Source: an uncultured Eubacteriales bacterium (GTDB taxonomy: Bacteria; Bacillota; Clostridia; Oscillospirales; CAG-272). From it: a DNA stretch of 64,000 bases. A program made the position numbers and the translations under genes. A model generated the notes under the pieces. It was not told the DNA's origin. It ran no database searches and worked only from the letters and a program-made list of their open reading frames with translations. The stretch's first letter is position 1. Each line of letters begins with the position of its first letter. Of this stretch, positions 53,893-63,341 are shown piece after piece. The stretch is from NCBI GenBank assembly GCA_949747515.1, contig CATKFO010000046.1, forward strand, positions 1-64,000, in the 5' to 3' direction.

Positions 53893-54008
53893 CCGCGTTT
53901 TTTCAGTACGGTTTAAGGTTTAGCATATAACCCGCGACGAAACACGGCGTAAGTAAAATTAGTAAATCTGCATAAAAGTGCGGTAGATATTAGGATAGGA
54001 GAGTCGCT

Positions 54009-55286
54009 ATGAAAAACAAAGCGGTTAGACTTTACGGAAAAATGGATCTTAGACTCGAGGAGTTCGATCTTCCCGGGATAAAAGACGACGAGATACTGGC
54101 GTGCGTCGTGTCCGACAGTATTTGCATGTCGTCTTATAAGGCGTCTTCGCAGGGATCCGCTCATAAAAGAGTGCCTGACGACGTTGAGAATAATCCCGTT
54201 ATAATCGGTCATGAGTTCTGCGGTAAAATTATTGAGGTTGGATCAAAGTGGAAGGATTCATTCAAAGCCGGCGATAAGTTTGTTATTCAACCGGCGCTTA
54301 ATTATAAAGGATCTCTGGCCGCTCCCGGATATTCGTACAAATATTGCGGAGGCGCGTCTCAGTACGTTATTATGCCGAACGAAGTAATGGAGTGCGGTTG
54401 TCTTTTGCCGTACGACGGCGACGCGTATTTTTATGGAAGCCTAGCGGAACCTATGAGCTGTATAGTGGGGGGATATCACGCCAACTATCATGTACAGCCG
54501 GGCGTGTATTCTCATGAGATGGGTATTACCGAAGGCGGCGACGCCGCTATTCTGGCGGGAGCGGGCCCTATGGGGCTTGGCGCCGTAGACTACGCTATTC
54601 ACGCGTCTCGCCGTCCGTCCCTCCTTGTAGTAACGGACATAGACGACGCCAGACTTGAGAGGGCGGCCGAGCTCGTAACCGTAGAAGAAGCGGAGAGAAT
54701 GGGCGTGAAGCTCATGTATGTAAACACGGCTTCCATTGAAAATCCCGTTGAATATCTTCGTTCCCTTACCGACGGACGCGGATTTAACGACGTGTTTGTA
54801 TACGCGCCCGTAAAGGGAGTAGTAGAGCAGGGAGACGCTATTCTCGGACGCGACGGATGCCTCAATTTCTTCGCGGGTCCTACAAATCCCGAATTTTCCG
54901 CAATGTTTAATTTCTATAACGTACACTATGGCTCTACTCATATCGTTGGCACCAGCGGAGGCAATACGGACGATATGAAGGAATCTATTTCTATGATGGA
55001 AAAGAAACAGCTTAATCCCGCCGGAATGATCACTCATGTAGGCGGATTGGATTCCTGCGCGGAAACTACGCTGAACCTCCCCAATATCAAGGGAGCTAAG
55101 AAACTGGTCTACACGCACGTGTCGATGCCTATGACGGCTATCGAAGATTTTTCCTCTAAGGCCGAGGAATACAAGGGACAGCCTTTGGGCGAACTTTTCG
55201 CCGACCTTTCCGCTATCTGCGAGCAGGCGGGAGGGCTTTGGTGTCCGGCTGCCGAAGAGCGCATACTTCGCGGTATAAAATTGTAA
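54009..55286 (+). CDS. Zinc-binding dehydrogenase, sorbose-1-phosphate reductase-like
   Basis: The 425-aa medium-chain dehydrogenase has a GroES-like N-terminal domain with GHEFCGKIIEVG (catalytic zinc ligands) and a Rossmann domain with AILAGAGPMGLGAVDYA. It is longer than typical alcohol dehydrogenases (about 350 aa). The length and layout fit the L-sorbose 1-phosphate reductase/sugar dehydrogenase group. The substrate cannot be assigned. AGGAG precedes the ATG. It stands alone, with a terminator after it. Confidence 0.85.
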   Translation: MKNKAVRLYGKMDLRLEEFDLPGIKDDEILACVVSDSICMSSYKASSQGSAHKRVPDDVENNPVIIGHEFCGKIIEVGSKWKDSFKAGDKFVIQPALNYKGSLAAPGYSYKYCGGASQYVIMPNEVMECGCLLPYDGDAYFYGSLAEPMSCIVGGYHANYHVQPGVYSHEMGITEGGDAAILAGAGPMGLGAVDYAIHASRRPSLLVVTDIDDARLERAAELVTVEEAERMGVKLMYVNTASIENPVEYLRSLTDGRGFNDVFVYAPVKGVVEQGDAILGRDGCLNFFAGPTNPEFSAMFNFYNVHYGSTHIVGTSGGNTDDMKESISMMEKKQLNPAGMITHVGGLDSCAETTLNLPNIKGAKKLVYTHVSMPMTAIEDFSSKAEEYKGQPLGELFADLSAICEQAGGLWCPAAEERILRGIKL

Positions 55287-55294
55287 AAAAATTA

Positions 55295-55335
55295 GCTGCC
55301 GTCGGATAACCGGCGGCAGTTTCTATGCCTTTTTT
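55295..55335 (+). terminator. Intrinsic terminator after zinc dehydrogenase
   Basis: CTGCCG-T-CGG, loop ATAA, CCG-G-CGGCAG is followed by TTTC and a later run of six T residues. Confidence 0.75.
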
Positions 55336-55409
55336 GCATCCGTATAATAAGGAGAGGAAAATCGGAGATTATTTGTGAAGGTTTACGACAAAAAAACGTT
55401 TTGTCCGAC

Positions 55410-55438
55410 TTCAAAAAATGTCGAAAATATGGTATACT
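55410..55438 (+). promoter_or_regulatory. Promoter of prs
   Basis: TTCAAA (55410-55415), 17 bp, TATACT (55433-55438), with TGG before the -10 box. The -35 match is moderate. The leader is about 70 nt. Confidence 0.55.
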
Positions 55439-55517
55439 ATTTATGTGCGTCTGTTTTCGCTTAAAATGGCGGCAGACTGTCGAACGGAAAAACAAAATAT
55501 AAAAAGGGGAATACAAA

Positions 55518-56669
55518 ATGATTGAGAGTATGTACGGCGATCTCAGCGTAATCGGGATGCGGGGATGCAGTAAATTCGTGAGCCAGGTAGATTTTTACCT
55601 GAAGGAATGGCGGAGCCATGACACGGAAGAATCCTACGTTATCGACGCGGAGTGTCCGCGCTTTGGTTCCGGAGAGGCGAAAGGGCTTCTTCATACCACG
55701 ATGCGCGGAAGAGACGTATACATTATCTCCGATTGCTTCAATTACGGCGTTACTTACAAGATGTACGGTCAAGAGGTTCCAATGAGTCCCGACGATCACT
55801 ATCAGGATCTTAAGCGTACGATCGCCGCTATCGGCGGCAAGGCGAACAGAATCACAGTTATTATGCCTATGCTTTACGAAGGACGGCAGCACAAGAGAAC
55901 GTCGCGAGAATCGCTCGACTGCGCGCTGGCTCTTCAGGAGCTTGTTAATATGGGCGTCAGCAACATTATTACGTTTGACGCTCACGACCCGAGAGTGCAG
56001 AACGCGATACCGCTGACGGGATTCGACAATATCCGTCCCACATATCAGATGCTGAAGGCTCTTGTTCGCAACATACCTGATATATCCCTTGATCACGACG
56101 ATACGATCATCATTTCCCCAGATGAGGGCGCGATGTCGAGGACAATGTACTATGCTTCCGTTCTCGGACTAGAGCTTGGTATGTTTTATAAGCGCCGCAA
56201 TTATTCTGTGATCATCGACGGAAAGAATCCTATCGAGGCTCACGAGTATCTTGGACGGGACGTAAACGGTCGAGACGTTATCGTCGTCGACGATATGATA
56301 GCTTCCGGCGATTCTATACTCGACGTATCAATGCAGCTCAAGGCGAAGGGAGCCAAGCGTATATTCCTATTCGTTACCTTCGGACTCTTTACTTCAGGCC
56401 TTGATGCGTTCGATAAAGCTTATGAAGACGGCATTATAAATAAATGCTTTACGACTAACCTTATATACCATAGAGAAGGACTTATGGATAGGGAATGGTA
56501 CGCGGAGGTAAACATGTGCAAGTATGTCGCGTTGCTTATCGATACTTTAAACCGTAATAAATCCATAGGAACCCTTCTCAACCCTGTGAAGAAAATACAT
56601 ACTATTCTCGACGCGCAGAACAAAAAAAATCTAAGCGAACGCGGAGAGCAGATAGCTCTTGGCGAATAA
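55518..56669 (+). CDS. prs: Ribose-phosphate pyrophosphokinase
   Basis: Makes PRPP from ribose 5-phosphate and ATP, the shared precursor for histidine, purine and pyrimidine synthesis. At 383 aa it is longer than the classical enzyme (about 315) and of the divergent clostridial type with an extended N-terminus. The ribose-phosphate-binding VIVVDDMIASGDSIL and TFDAHDPRVQNA are clear. The classical flexible-loop motifs are only partly kept, as is typical of this class. AAAGGGG precedes the ATG. Confidence 0.92.
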   Translation: MIESMYGDLSVIGMRGCSKFVSQVDFYLKEWRSHDTEESYVIDAECPRFGSGEAKGLLHTTMRGRDVYIISDCFNYGVTYKMYGQEVPMSPDDHYQDLKRTIAAIGGKANRITVIMPMLYEGRQHKRTSRESLDCALALQELVNMGVSNIITFDAHDPRVQNAIPLTGFDNIRPTYQMLKALVRNIPDISLDHDDTIIISPDEGAMSRTMYYASVLGLELGMFYKRRNYSVIIDGKNPIEAHEYLGRDVNGRDVIVVDDMIASGDSILDVSMQLKAKGAKRIFLFVTFGLFTSGLDAFDKAYEDGIINKCFTTNLIYHREGLMDREWYAEVNMCKYVALLIDTLNRNKSIGTLLNPVKKIHTILDAQNKKNLSERGEQIALGE

Positions 56670-56687
56670 GCCTAACGTCCTCGTAGT

Positions 56688-56727
56688 AAATACCCGCTGA
56701 GAGCCAGCTGTCCGGCGGGTATTTTCG
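56688..56727 (+). terminator. Intrinsic terminator after prs
   Basis: AAATACCCGC / GCGGGTATTT with a 17-nt loop, followed by TTTTCG. The T-run is short. Confidence 0.65.
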
Positions 56728-56828
56728 ATAATACTGCGAATTGTTCTGAAGTCGAATATTTTATACTTACCTTATTTTCAACTACGAGCTCCCGGTCTCT
56801 CTCGAAGCTCGGCATTATGGAGAAATAT

Positions 56829-58541
56829 ATGCAAAAATTTAAAAAGATCGCCGCGGAAAAAATATGCGCGGCGACGAAGAAAATATGGGATTACGGCGAT
56901 CTTGATCCTACGGAGCTCGCCGGCGCGCTGGAATATCCGCCGGACGGCGATATGGGAGACGTTGCGTTCCCATGCTTCAGGCTGTCGAAGGTTCTCAGAA
57001 ACGCTCCTCCGAAGATTGCGGCGGCTCTTGCAGAAGAAATTTCAGGAGATGAATTTTCTTCCGTAACCGCGGCCGGAGGATATCTTAATTTTAAAGTTTC
57101 AAGCGCGGCGCTTCTCTCAATTCTAAGCGAAATTGAGGAAAAAGGAGAAAGCTACGGATCAAGCGGCTGCGGAAGCGGCAAAACGGTGGTTTTCGACTAC
57201 TCTTCTCCTAATATTTCAAAGCCGTTCCATATCGGACACCTGGGGACTACCGTAATCGGTCATTCGCTTAAGCTGCTTCACGAATTTTGCGGATATAAAT
57301 GCGTTGGCGTAAACCACCTTGGAGACTGGGGAACCCAGAACGGTAAGCAAATAGTTGCGTTTAAGCGGTGGGGAAACAGGGAAAAGGTCGAAAAAGAAGG
57401 GATAGACGCTCTCGTTGAGCTTTATGTGAAATTCCATGAGGAGGCCGAAAAGGATCCGTCTCTTAACGACGAGGCGAGGGCCGAGTTCAAGAAGTTGGAA
57501 GAACATGATCCGGAGAACATCGAGCTTTGGAAATGGTTCATCGACGTAAGCTTCAAAGAGTACGAAGTAACCTACAAGCAGCTTGGAATTACATTTGACA
57601 GCTATAACGGCGAGAGCTTTTACTCTGATAAGATGGCGCCTCAGATTGAAAAAATGCGAGAGATGAATCTTCTTAAGTTGGACGACGGCGCCTCTATCGT
57701 AGACCTTGAAGAATACGGAATGCCTCCGTGTTTGATTTTAAAGAGAGACGGTTCCACTCTTTACCCTACAAGAGATATCGCAGCCGCCGTATATCGTAAA
57801 AATACCTATAATTTTGATAAATGCGTATATGTGACGTCTTCCGCTCAGAGTCTGCATTTTGCTCAATGGTTCAAAGTTGTAGAACTTATGGGATACGATT
57901 GGCACGGAGATCTTGTGCACGTGCCTTACGGAACGGTGAGCATCGGAGGCGCAAAGCTCGCTACGAGAAGCGGAAACGTAGTTCTGCTGAAAGATCTGTT
58001 CGCTCAGTCTATTGAGAAAGTAAAAGGAATCATTGAAGAAAAGAGCCCCGATCTTGAAGAAAAGGACTCCGTTGCGGAAGCCGTCGGCGTAGGCGCGATA
58101 ATATTCAAATATTTATTTAACAGCCGTATTAAGGACATTGATTTCAGCCTCGATTCGGCGCTTAGCTTTGAAGGAAGCACGGGTCCTTACGCTCAGTACA
58201 CGTACGCCCGCACCAGAAGTATCCTCTCAAAGGCTGAAAACGAATCCTTCATAGCTGAAGGCGGCGATCTTACTGCTTCGGAGGAAGAGGAACTGCTTCG
58301 CGTTCTTTCACGTTTCCCAGAGGTAATCGGCGAGGCTCTTGAAGATTACGAGCCTTCCGACATTACGAGATATATTATAGACCTTTGCACGGCGTTTAAT
58401 CGCTTCTATCATAATTGTCCTATTATATCGTCCGACGATGCGGAAGTCAAGTCCATGAGACTCCGCTTGACTTCGGCGACGAGCTCCGTGCTTGGAACGG
58501 CTCTTCGCCTCATCTGTATTAAAACTCCGGAAAAGATATGA
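56829..58541 (+). CDS. argS: Arginyl-tRNA synthetase
   Basis: The 570-aa class I synthetase charges tRNA-Arg. The HIGH motif is KPFHIGHLG. The KMSKS position reads AKLATRSGN, as is common in ArgRS. The N-terminal additional domain (about 1-110) and the C-terminal DALR anticodon domain (about 450-570, with GSTGPYAQYTYAR before it) are present. GGAG lies 6 bases before the ATG at 56829; an ATG at 56817 has no ribosome binding site. No T-box leader is visible. Confidence 0.96.
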   Translation: MQKFKKIAAEKICAATKKIWDYGDLDPTELAGALEYPPDGDMGDVAFPCFRLSKVLRNAPPKIAAALAEEISGDEFSSVTAAGGYLNFKVSSAALLSILSEIEEKGESYGSSGCGSGKTVVFDYSSPNISKPFHIGHLGTTVIGHSLKLLHEFCGYKCVGVNHLGDWGTQNGKQIVAFKRWGNREKVEKEGIDALVELYVKFHEEAEKDPSLNDEARAEFKKLEEHDPENIELWKWFIDVSFKEYEVTYKQLGITFDSYNGESFYSDKMAPQIEKMREMNLLKLDDGASIVDLEEYGMPPCLILKRDGSTLYPTRDIAAAVYRKNTYNFDKCVYVTSSAQSLHFAQWFKVVELMGYDWHGDLVHVPYGTVSIGGAKLATRSGNVVLLKDLFAQSIEKVKGIIEEKSPDLEEKDSVAEAVGVGAIIFKYLFNSRIKDIDFSLDSALSFEGSTGPYAQYTYARTRSILSKAENESFIAEGGDLTASEEEELLRVLSRFPEVIGEALEDYEPSDITRYIIDLCTAFNRFYHNCPIISSDDAEVKSMRLRLTSATSSVLGTALRLICIKTPEKI

Positions 58542-58733
58542 TCGTGTTTGAAGCGAGATTTTCAACTCAGTTTTTAGTCGGCGTCCCAAACTGAATAATG
58601 AGCTGCTAACCGAATCCAAAACAAAAACAATGTTCAAAAACTCCGGCGTCTTAGATTTTTTTAAGTGTGTAAGCCGCAGGAGGCAAAAAAGCAAAAATTA
58701 TAATAAATACTCTAAGTAAAGCAGGTGTTTTTT

Positions 58734-59462
58734 ATGTCAGGACATAGCAAGTGGAATAATATAAAAAATAAAAAAGAGAAAACCGACGCTCAAAAGGCGA
58801 AGGTGTTCACTAAAATCGGCAAGGAGATCGCAATCGCGGTCCGCGAGGGCGGAGGAGATCCGAACGTCAATAGAAAGCTCCGCGATCTTATCGCTAAGGC
58901 TAAGGCGAGCAACGTGCCTAACGACAATATAGAACGGGCTATAAAGAAAGCTATGGGCGGCGACGGAACCGTATACGAGGAAATTACCTACGAAGGCTAC
59001 GGTCCCTCGGGAGTAGCGGTTATTGTCGAAACCGCGACGGACAGCAGAAACAGAACGGCTTCCGACGTGAGACATTATTTTGATAAATACGGCGGAAATC
59101 TTGGTTCTTCCGGCTGCGTCAGCTACCTTTTCGAGGATAAGGGAATAATCGTAATTCTTAGGGAGAACGCGCCGGACGAGGACAAATTGTTTGAGTTTGC
59201 TATTGAAGCCGGCGCCGACGATATAGAGGGTGACGAGGAGAGTTATCAAATCCTCACCGAGTCGAACGCTCTCGCGTCGGTTAGAGACGCCTTGGAAGCC
59301 GAAGGATATAAGATTGAAAGCGCGGAAGCCGATAAGATTCCTTCTTCATATGTTACCCTTGAAAGCGAGGACGATATCAAAAATATGAACCTTCTTCTCG
59401 AACATCTTGAAGACAGCGACGACGTGCAGGAAATATATCACAACTGGGAGAACTGCGACTGA
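58734..59462 (+). CDS. yebC: YebC/PmpR family protein
   Basis: The 242-aa protein begins SGHSKWNNIKNKKEK, the family signature, and has the three-domain YebC layout with RNRTASDVRH and a late acidic region. Family members were annotated as transcriptional regulators; more recent work links some to translation of proline stretches. The start at 58734 matches the MSGHSKW opening; a GTG at 58725 is also in frame. It lies 190 bp after argS, in a gap with no recognised gene. Confidence 0.95.
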   Translation: MSGHSKWNNIKNKKEKTDAQKAKVFTKIGKEIAIAVREGGGDPNVNRKLRDLIAKAKASNVPNDNIERAIKKAMGGDGTVYEEITYEGYGPSGVAVIVETATDSRNRTASDVRHYFDKYGGNLGSSGCVSYLFEDKGIIVILRENAPDEDKLFEFAIEAGADDIEGDEESYQILTESNALASVRDALEAEGYKIESAEADKIPSSYVTLESEDDIKNMNLLLEHLEDSDDVQEIYHNWENCD

Positions 59463-59583
59463 TTCGTGGCTGTTATAGAGTTTTTCCGTGCATTTAACAT
59501 ATATAAAAAACAGGCGTGACCGTACGCTCTATATAAATACGATCGTTATATAATATAATGAAAAGCAAAGAACGGAGAATATT

Positions 59584-60609
59584 ATGACGTATGTTTCATT
59601 TCCGGGACTTGGAATAGAGCCTTTCCATATGGACAAGATCGCGTTTACCATTTTCGGACGGGACGTGGCGTGGTACGGCATCATAATATGCGCAGGCATT
59701 ATCCTCGCCGTGCTGTATTCTATGTGGAGGGCTCAGCGTACCGAAGGAATAGACGGCGATCATGTGGTCGATATCGCGTTGTTTCTGATTATCTTCGGAG
59801 TTATAGGAGCAAGACTTTATTACGTAATTTTTGAGTTCGATAAATATTTGGTAACCGGCAAGGGTTTTTTGACTAATTTAAAGGAGACGGCGCTCAACGT
59901 TATAGGAATATGGAACGGAGGATTGGCTATATACGGAGCGATAATCGCGGGATTTTTCACTCTTTTCGCCGTATGCCGCTTTAAAAAAATCAGTTTTGTT
60001 AAAATGCTAGACGTCGCGTCTCCGGCATGTTTAATAGGACAGCTTATCGGCAGATGGGGAAATTTTGTGAACGTTGAGGCGTATGGATCGGAGACGGCGC
60101 TTCCATGGAGAATGGGCATAAGTTACGGAAATTTTCAAAATTCCGCCGAAATGGGAGCGTGGACGGACGTTACGTGCGTTCACCCTACTTTTCTTTATGA
60201 ATCTATTTGGAACCTTTGCGGATTTATAATCGCGAATATAATATACAAAAAGAAAAAATTCGACGGGCAGATTTTCCTGTTTTACGTTTCATGGTACGGC
60301 TTTGGTCGTATGTTTATAGAAGGACTGAGAACAGACAGCCTTATGCTGGGCCCGATCAGGATTTCACAGCTTGTCGGTTTCGTCTCTTTTGCCGTAGGCG
60401 TTTCGCTGACTGTCGCGGCTTTGAAAATAAAGAAAAAAAACGCGGCTTTTGAAGGAATCCAAGAAATCGTCGATTCTGCAGAAAGCGAGAACGAAGACGA
60501 TTTTCACGGGATTAAAGACGAACCAGCGGCCGCCGACTATTCAGATTGTCCGGACACTGCCGATGCGGAAGTAAAAAAGAGCGAAGATGAGGAGAAAAAA
60601 GATGGCTAA
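59584..60609 (+). CDS. lgt: Prolipoprotein diacylglyceryl transferase
   Basis: Lgt attaches diacylglycerol to the lipobox cysteine of prelipoproteins in the membrane. The 341-aa protein has about seven transmembrane helices, the Lgt signature LIGRWGNFVNVEAYG (near residue 156), and the HPTFLYESIWNL motif. A charged cytoplasmic tail of about 50 residues follows the last helix. It would process the two lipoproteins at 16.8-18.9 kb. It overlaps folD by 8 bases, and GGAG lies 6 bases before its ATG. Confidence 0.96.
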   Translation: MTYVSFPGLGIEPFHMDKIAFTIFGRDVAWYGIIICAGIILAVLYSMWRAQRTEGIDGDHVVDIALFLIIFGVIGARLYYVIFEFDKYLVTGKGFLTNLKETALNVIGIWNGGLAIYGAIIAGFFTLFAVCRFKKISFVKMLDVASPACLIGQLIGRWGNFVNVEAYGSETALPWRMGISYGNFQNSAEMGAWTDVTCVHPTFLYESIWNLCGFIIANIIYKKKKFDGQIFLFYVSWYGFGRMFIEGLRTDSLMLGPIRISQLVGFVSFAVGVSLTVAALKIKKKNAAFEGIQEIVDSAESENEDDFHGIKDEPAAADYSDCPDTADAEVKKSEDEEKKDG

Positions 60610-61465
60610 GCTAATAGACGGAAAAAAGATCGCCGCCGAAGTAAGGGCGGACATAGCGCGGCGCGGAGCAGAATTCGCCCGTGAAACCGGAGTTGTTCCG
60701 GGGCTTGCCGTTGTGATAGTCGGCGAGAATCCCGCGTCTCAGGTATATGTAAGAAATAAAAGAATCGCTTGCGAGAAAGCCGGTTTTTATTCCATAGTAG
60801 TCGAGATGCCCGAGAGCTCTTCTGAGGAAGAACTACTCGGGAAACTGGAAGAGCTGAAAAACGACGAGCGTATTCATGGAATTTTAGTGCAGCTTCCTTT
60901 ACCGAAGCATATAAACGAGTCTTCCGTGCTGGCGGCTATACCTCCGGAGAAGGACGTGGACGCTTTCCATGTTGTAAATACGGGAAGGATTATGCTCGGC
61001 GATTACAGCTTCTTACCATGCACGCCAGCGGGCGTTATGAAAGCGCTGGAGTACGAAAATATAGACGTATCCGGAAAGGAATGCGTGGTAGTAGGGCGCA
61101 GCAACATTGTCGGCAAGCCTATGGCGATGCTACTGCTGCACGCTAACGGAACCGTGACCGTATGCCATTCGAGAACGGCAAATCTTGCCGAGGTTACGAG
61201 AAGAGCCGATATCCTTGTCGTAGCTATAGGGAAGGCAGACTTCATAACCGGGGATATGGTAAAAGAAGGAGCCGTGGTTATAGACGTCGGTATGAACCGC
61301 AGAGACGACGGAAAGCTTACCGGGGACGTGGATTTCGCTTCAGTCGAACCTAAGGCTTCAGCTATTACTCCTGTTCCGGGAGGCGTCGGTCCTATGACTA
61401 TAACGACTCTTCTCGAAAACACTTTAACTGCGGCGAAGGAAGCTGTAAAGGCTAAAAAACAGTAG
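60602..61465 (+). CDS. folD: Methylenetetrahydrofolate dehydrogenase/cyclohydrolase
   Basis: The bifunctional 287-aa enzyme interconverts 5,10-methylene-, methenyl- and 10-formyl-tetrahydrofolate, supplying formyl groups for purines. Motifs include VGENPASQVYVRNKRIAC with the catalytic lysine, QLPLPKHI, CVVVGRSNIVGKPMAMLL and TPVPGGVGPMT. GAGGAG lies 7 bases before the ATG at 60602, inside the end of lgt. Confidence 0.97.
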   Translation: MAKLIDGKKIAAEVRADIARRGAEFARETGVVPGLAVVIVGENPASQVYVRNKRIACEKAGFYSIVVEMPESSSEEELLGKLEELKNDERIHGILVQLPLPKHINESSVLAAIPPEKDVDAFHVVNTGRIMLGDYSFLPCTPAGVMKALEYENIDVSGKECVVVGRSNIVGKPMAMLLLHANGTVTVCHSRTANLAEVTRRADILVVAIGKADFITGDMVKEGAVVIDVGMNRRDDGKLTGDVDFASVEPKASAITPVPGGVGPMTITTLLENTLTAAKEAVKAKKQ

Positions 61466-61494
61466 CTGCAAGAGTTTTATTATGTATGAAAATG

Positions 61495-61523
61495 TTGAAG
61501 CAATAATTTTCCGCCGATAAAAT
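61495..61523 (+). promoter_or_regulatory. Promoter of the CofE-like gene
   Basis: TTGAAG (61495-61500), 17 bp, TAAAAT (61518-61523), 38 bp before the start codon. Confidence 0.6.
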
Positions 61524-61561
61524 ATTACGCTTAATAAAAAATAATAAAGGAAGTGTCAAAA

Positions 61562-62752
61562 ATGGAAAGAAGAACAGGCACAGTATCGAGAGGCATCAGA
61601 TGCCCGATTATACGAGAGGGAGACGATCTTCCAAAAATAGTTTGCGACAGTATAACCGAAGCCGCGAATATAGACGGCTTTGAACTTCACGATAAAGACG
61701 TGGTCGCGATTACCGAGTCTATAGTTGCGAGAAGTCAGGGAAACTATGCGGAAACAGACGCTATCGCCGCGGACGTTAAGGCTAAGCTTGGAGGCGAAAC
61801 CATAGGAGTCATTTTTCCTATACTTTCGCGAAATCGTTTCGCAATATGCTTAAGAGGAATCGCTAAAGGCGCGAAAAAAATAATTCTCATGCTTAGCTAC
61901 CCCAGCGACGAGGTTGGCAATCATCTTCTCACTTACGATCAGCTTGACGAAGCCGGCGTAAATCCATACGGCGACGTGCTCAGCCTTGAAAAATATCGCG
62001 AACTGTTCGGAGAAAATAAACATGAATTTACCGGAGTAGATTACGTAGAGTATTACGAGAGCCTGATCCGCGAAGAAGGAGCTGACTGCGAGATTATATT
62101 TGCGAATCAGCCCTCGAGCATTCTTCGGTATACTGACACAGTTCTTACCTGCGACATACATACGAGAGCAAGAACAAAGCGGCTTCTTAAGGCGGCTGGA
62201 GCAAAGATAGTTCTCGGCCTTGACGATATTCTCACGTCTTCTGTAAACGGAAGCGGATTTAACGCGGAGTTCGGCCTTCTCGGATCCAATAAATCTACTG
62301 AGAGCGCCGTTAAGCTTTTCCCTAAGGATTGCGGCGAATTCGTTAGAAAAACTCAAAAGCTTCTTGTGGAAGCTACCGGAAAACAAATTGAGGTGATGGT
62401 GTACGGCGACGGCGCGTTTAAAGACCCGCAGGGCAAGATATGGGAGCTCGCGGATCCGTGCGTGTCTCCCGCTTATACAGACGGTCTGCGCGGCACTCCG
62501 AACGAGCTTAAGCTTAAATATCTCGCCGACAACGACTATGCGGATCTTAAAGGCGAAGCTCTTAAATCAGCTATTTCAGAAAAAATACGGGAGAAAGACG
62601 GGAGCCTTGTCGGAAATATGGTTTCAGAAGGAACTACGCCGCGCCGCTATACAGATTTGATCGGATCCCTCTGCGATCTTACGAGCGGATCGGGAGATAA
62701 GGGAACTCCTATAGTTCTTGTACAGGGATATTTTGACAACTATACGAACTGA
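61562..62752 (+). CDS. Coenzyme F420-0:L-glutamate ligase (CofE-like) family protein
   Basis: The 396-aa protein is of the CofE-like type: GTVSRGIRCPIIREGDDLP at the N-terminus, KDVVAITESIVARSQGNY with metal/GTP-binding residues, and MVYGDGAFKDPQGKIWELAD in the C-terminal half. CofE adds glutamate to F420-0, but members of this longer form occur in Bacillota with no other F420 genes, and none is seen here. Its substrate is therefore unknown. The ATG at 61562 has AAAGGA 10 bases upstream; a GTG at 61553 is too close to it. Confidence 0.85.
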   Translation: MERRTGTVSRGIRCPIIREGDDLPKIVCDSITEAANIDGFELHDKDVVAITESIVARSQGNYAETDAIAADVKAKLGGETIGVIFPILSRNRFAICLRGIAKGAKKIILMLSYPSDEVGNHLLTYDQLDEAGVNPYGDVLSLEKYRELFGENKHEFTGVDYVEYYESLIREEGADCEIIFANQPSSILRYTDTVLTCDIHTRARTKRLLKAAGAKIVLGLDDILTSSVNGSGFNAEFGLLGSNKSTESAVKLFPKDCGEFVRKTQKLLVEATGKQIEVMVYGDGAFKDPQGKIWELADPCVSPAYTDGLRGTPNELKLKYLADNDYADLKGEALKSAISEKIREKDGSLVGNMVSEGTTPRRYTDLIGSLCDLTSGSGDKGTPIVLVQGYFDNYTN

Positions 62753-62794
62753 ATTAGTATTAAAAATAAAAAGTGGGAATAAAGAAAATTTTTC

Positions 62795-62823
62795 TTGCGT
62801 TTTACTTCTTTTTATGATATAAT
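62795..62823 (+). promoter_or_regulatory. Promoter of rplS
   Basis: TTGCGT (62795-62800), 17 bp, TATAAT (62818-62823), with TGA before the -10 box. The leader is about 73 nt and holds a GGACG / CGTCC stem (62847-62879) that could be an L19 autoregulatory element; this is only suggested by its position. Confidence 0.65.
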
Positions 62824-62902
62824 TCTATTCGTGCGTTAAATAATTAGGACGGTCCTCTGTAAGCTCTGCATGAACGTCCGTAAATCAAAGGAGGAAATCG
62901 AA

Positions 62903-63244
62903 ATGAATAAGATCGATGCTTTTGTTAATGAGCAGCTTAAGGAAACAGTTCCCGCGTTTAATATCGGAGACACAGTAAGAATCCACAATAAAATTAAAGA
63001 GGGAACGAGAGAAAGAATCCAAATGTTTGAGGGTACCGTTATCGCTCGTCATGGCGGCGGTATTTCTGAAACGTTTACCGTTCGCCGAGTAGCTTACGGA
63101 TGCGGAGTTGAAAAAACCTTCCCGCTTCATTCTCCCCATGTTGTTCAGGTAGACGTTATCAGACGCGGTAAAGTCAGACGTTCTAAGCTTTACTATCTCC
63201 GCGACAGAGTCGGAAAGAGATCTAAGGTTAAGGAACTTATCTAA
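62903..63244 (+). CDS. rplS: Ribosomal protein L19
   Basis: The 113-aa L19 protein lies at the 30S-50S interface. Family motifs are [34 protein letters not shown] and [26 protein letters not shown] lies 8 bases before the ATG at 62903; an upstream ATG at 62870 lies in the leader and is not conserved. In many bacteria rplS follows trmD; here it stands alone behind its own promoter. Confidence 0.97.
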   Translation: MNKIDAFVNEQLKETVPAFNIGDTVRIHNKIKEGTRERIQMFEGTVIARHGGGISETFTVRRVAYGCGVEKTFPLHSPHVVQVDVIRRGKVRRSKLYYLRDRVGKRSKVKELI

Positions 63245-63266
63245 GCCTGTTCTGCAAATGAATATG

Positions 63267-63306
63267 AAAAGACGCCGTCCGAGGATTTATAGGGCGGCGT
63301 CTTTTT
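63267..63306 (+). terminator. Bidirectional terminator after rplS
   Basis: AAAAGACGCCG-TCC and GG-GCGGCGTCTTTTT form a strong stem with an AT-rich loop, followed by TTTTTCTG. A-rich flanks make it usable by the convergent minus-strand gene as well. Confidence 0.9.
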
Positions 63307-63341
63307 CTGTTTGTTTATATTTGCGTTCAAATAAAGTTAAA

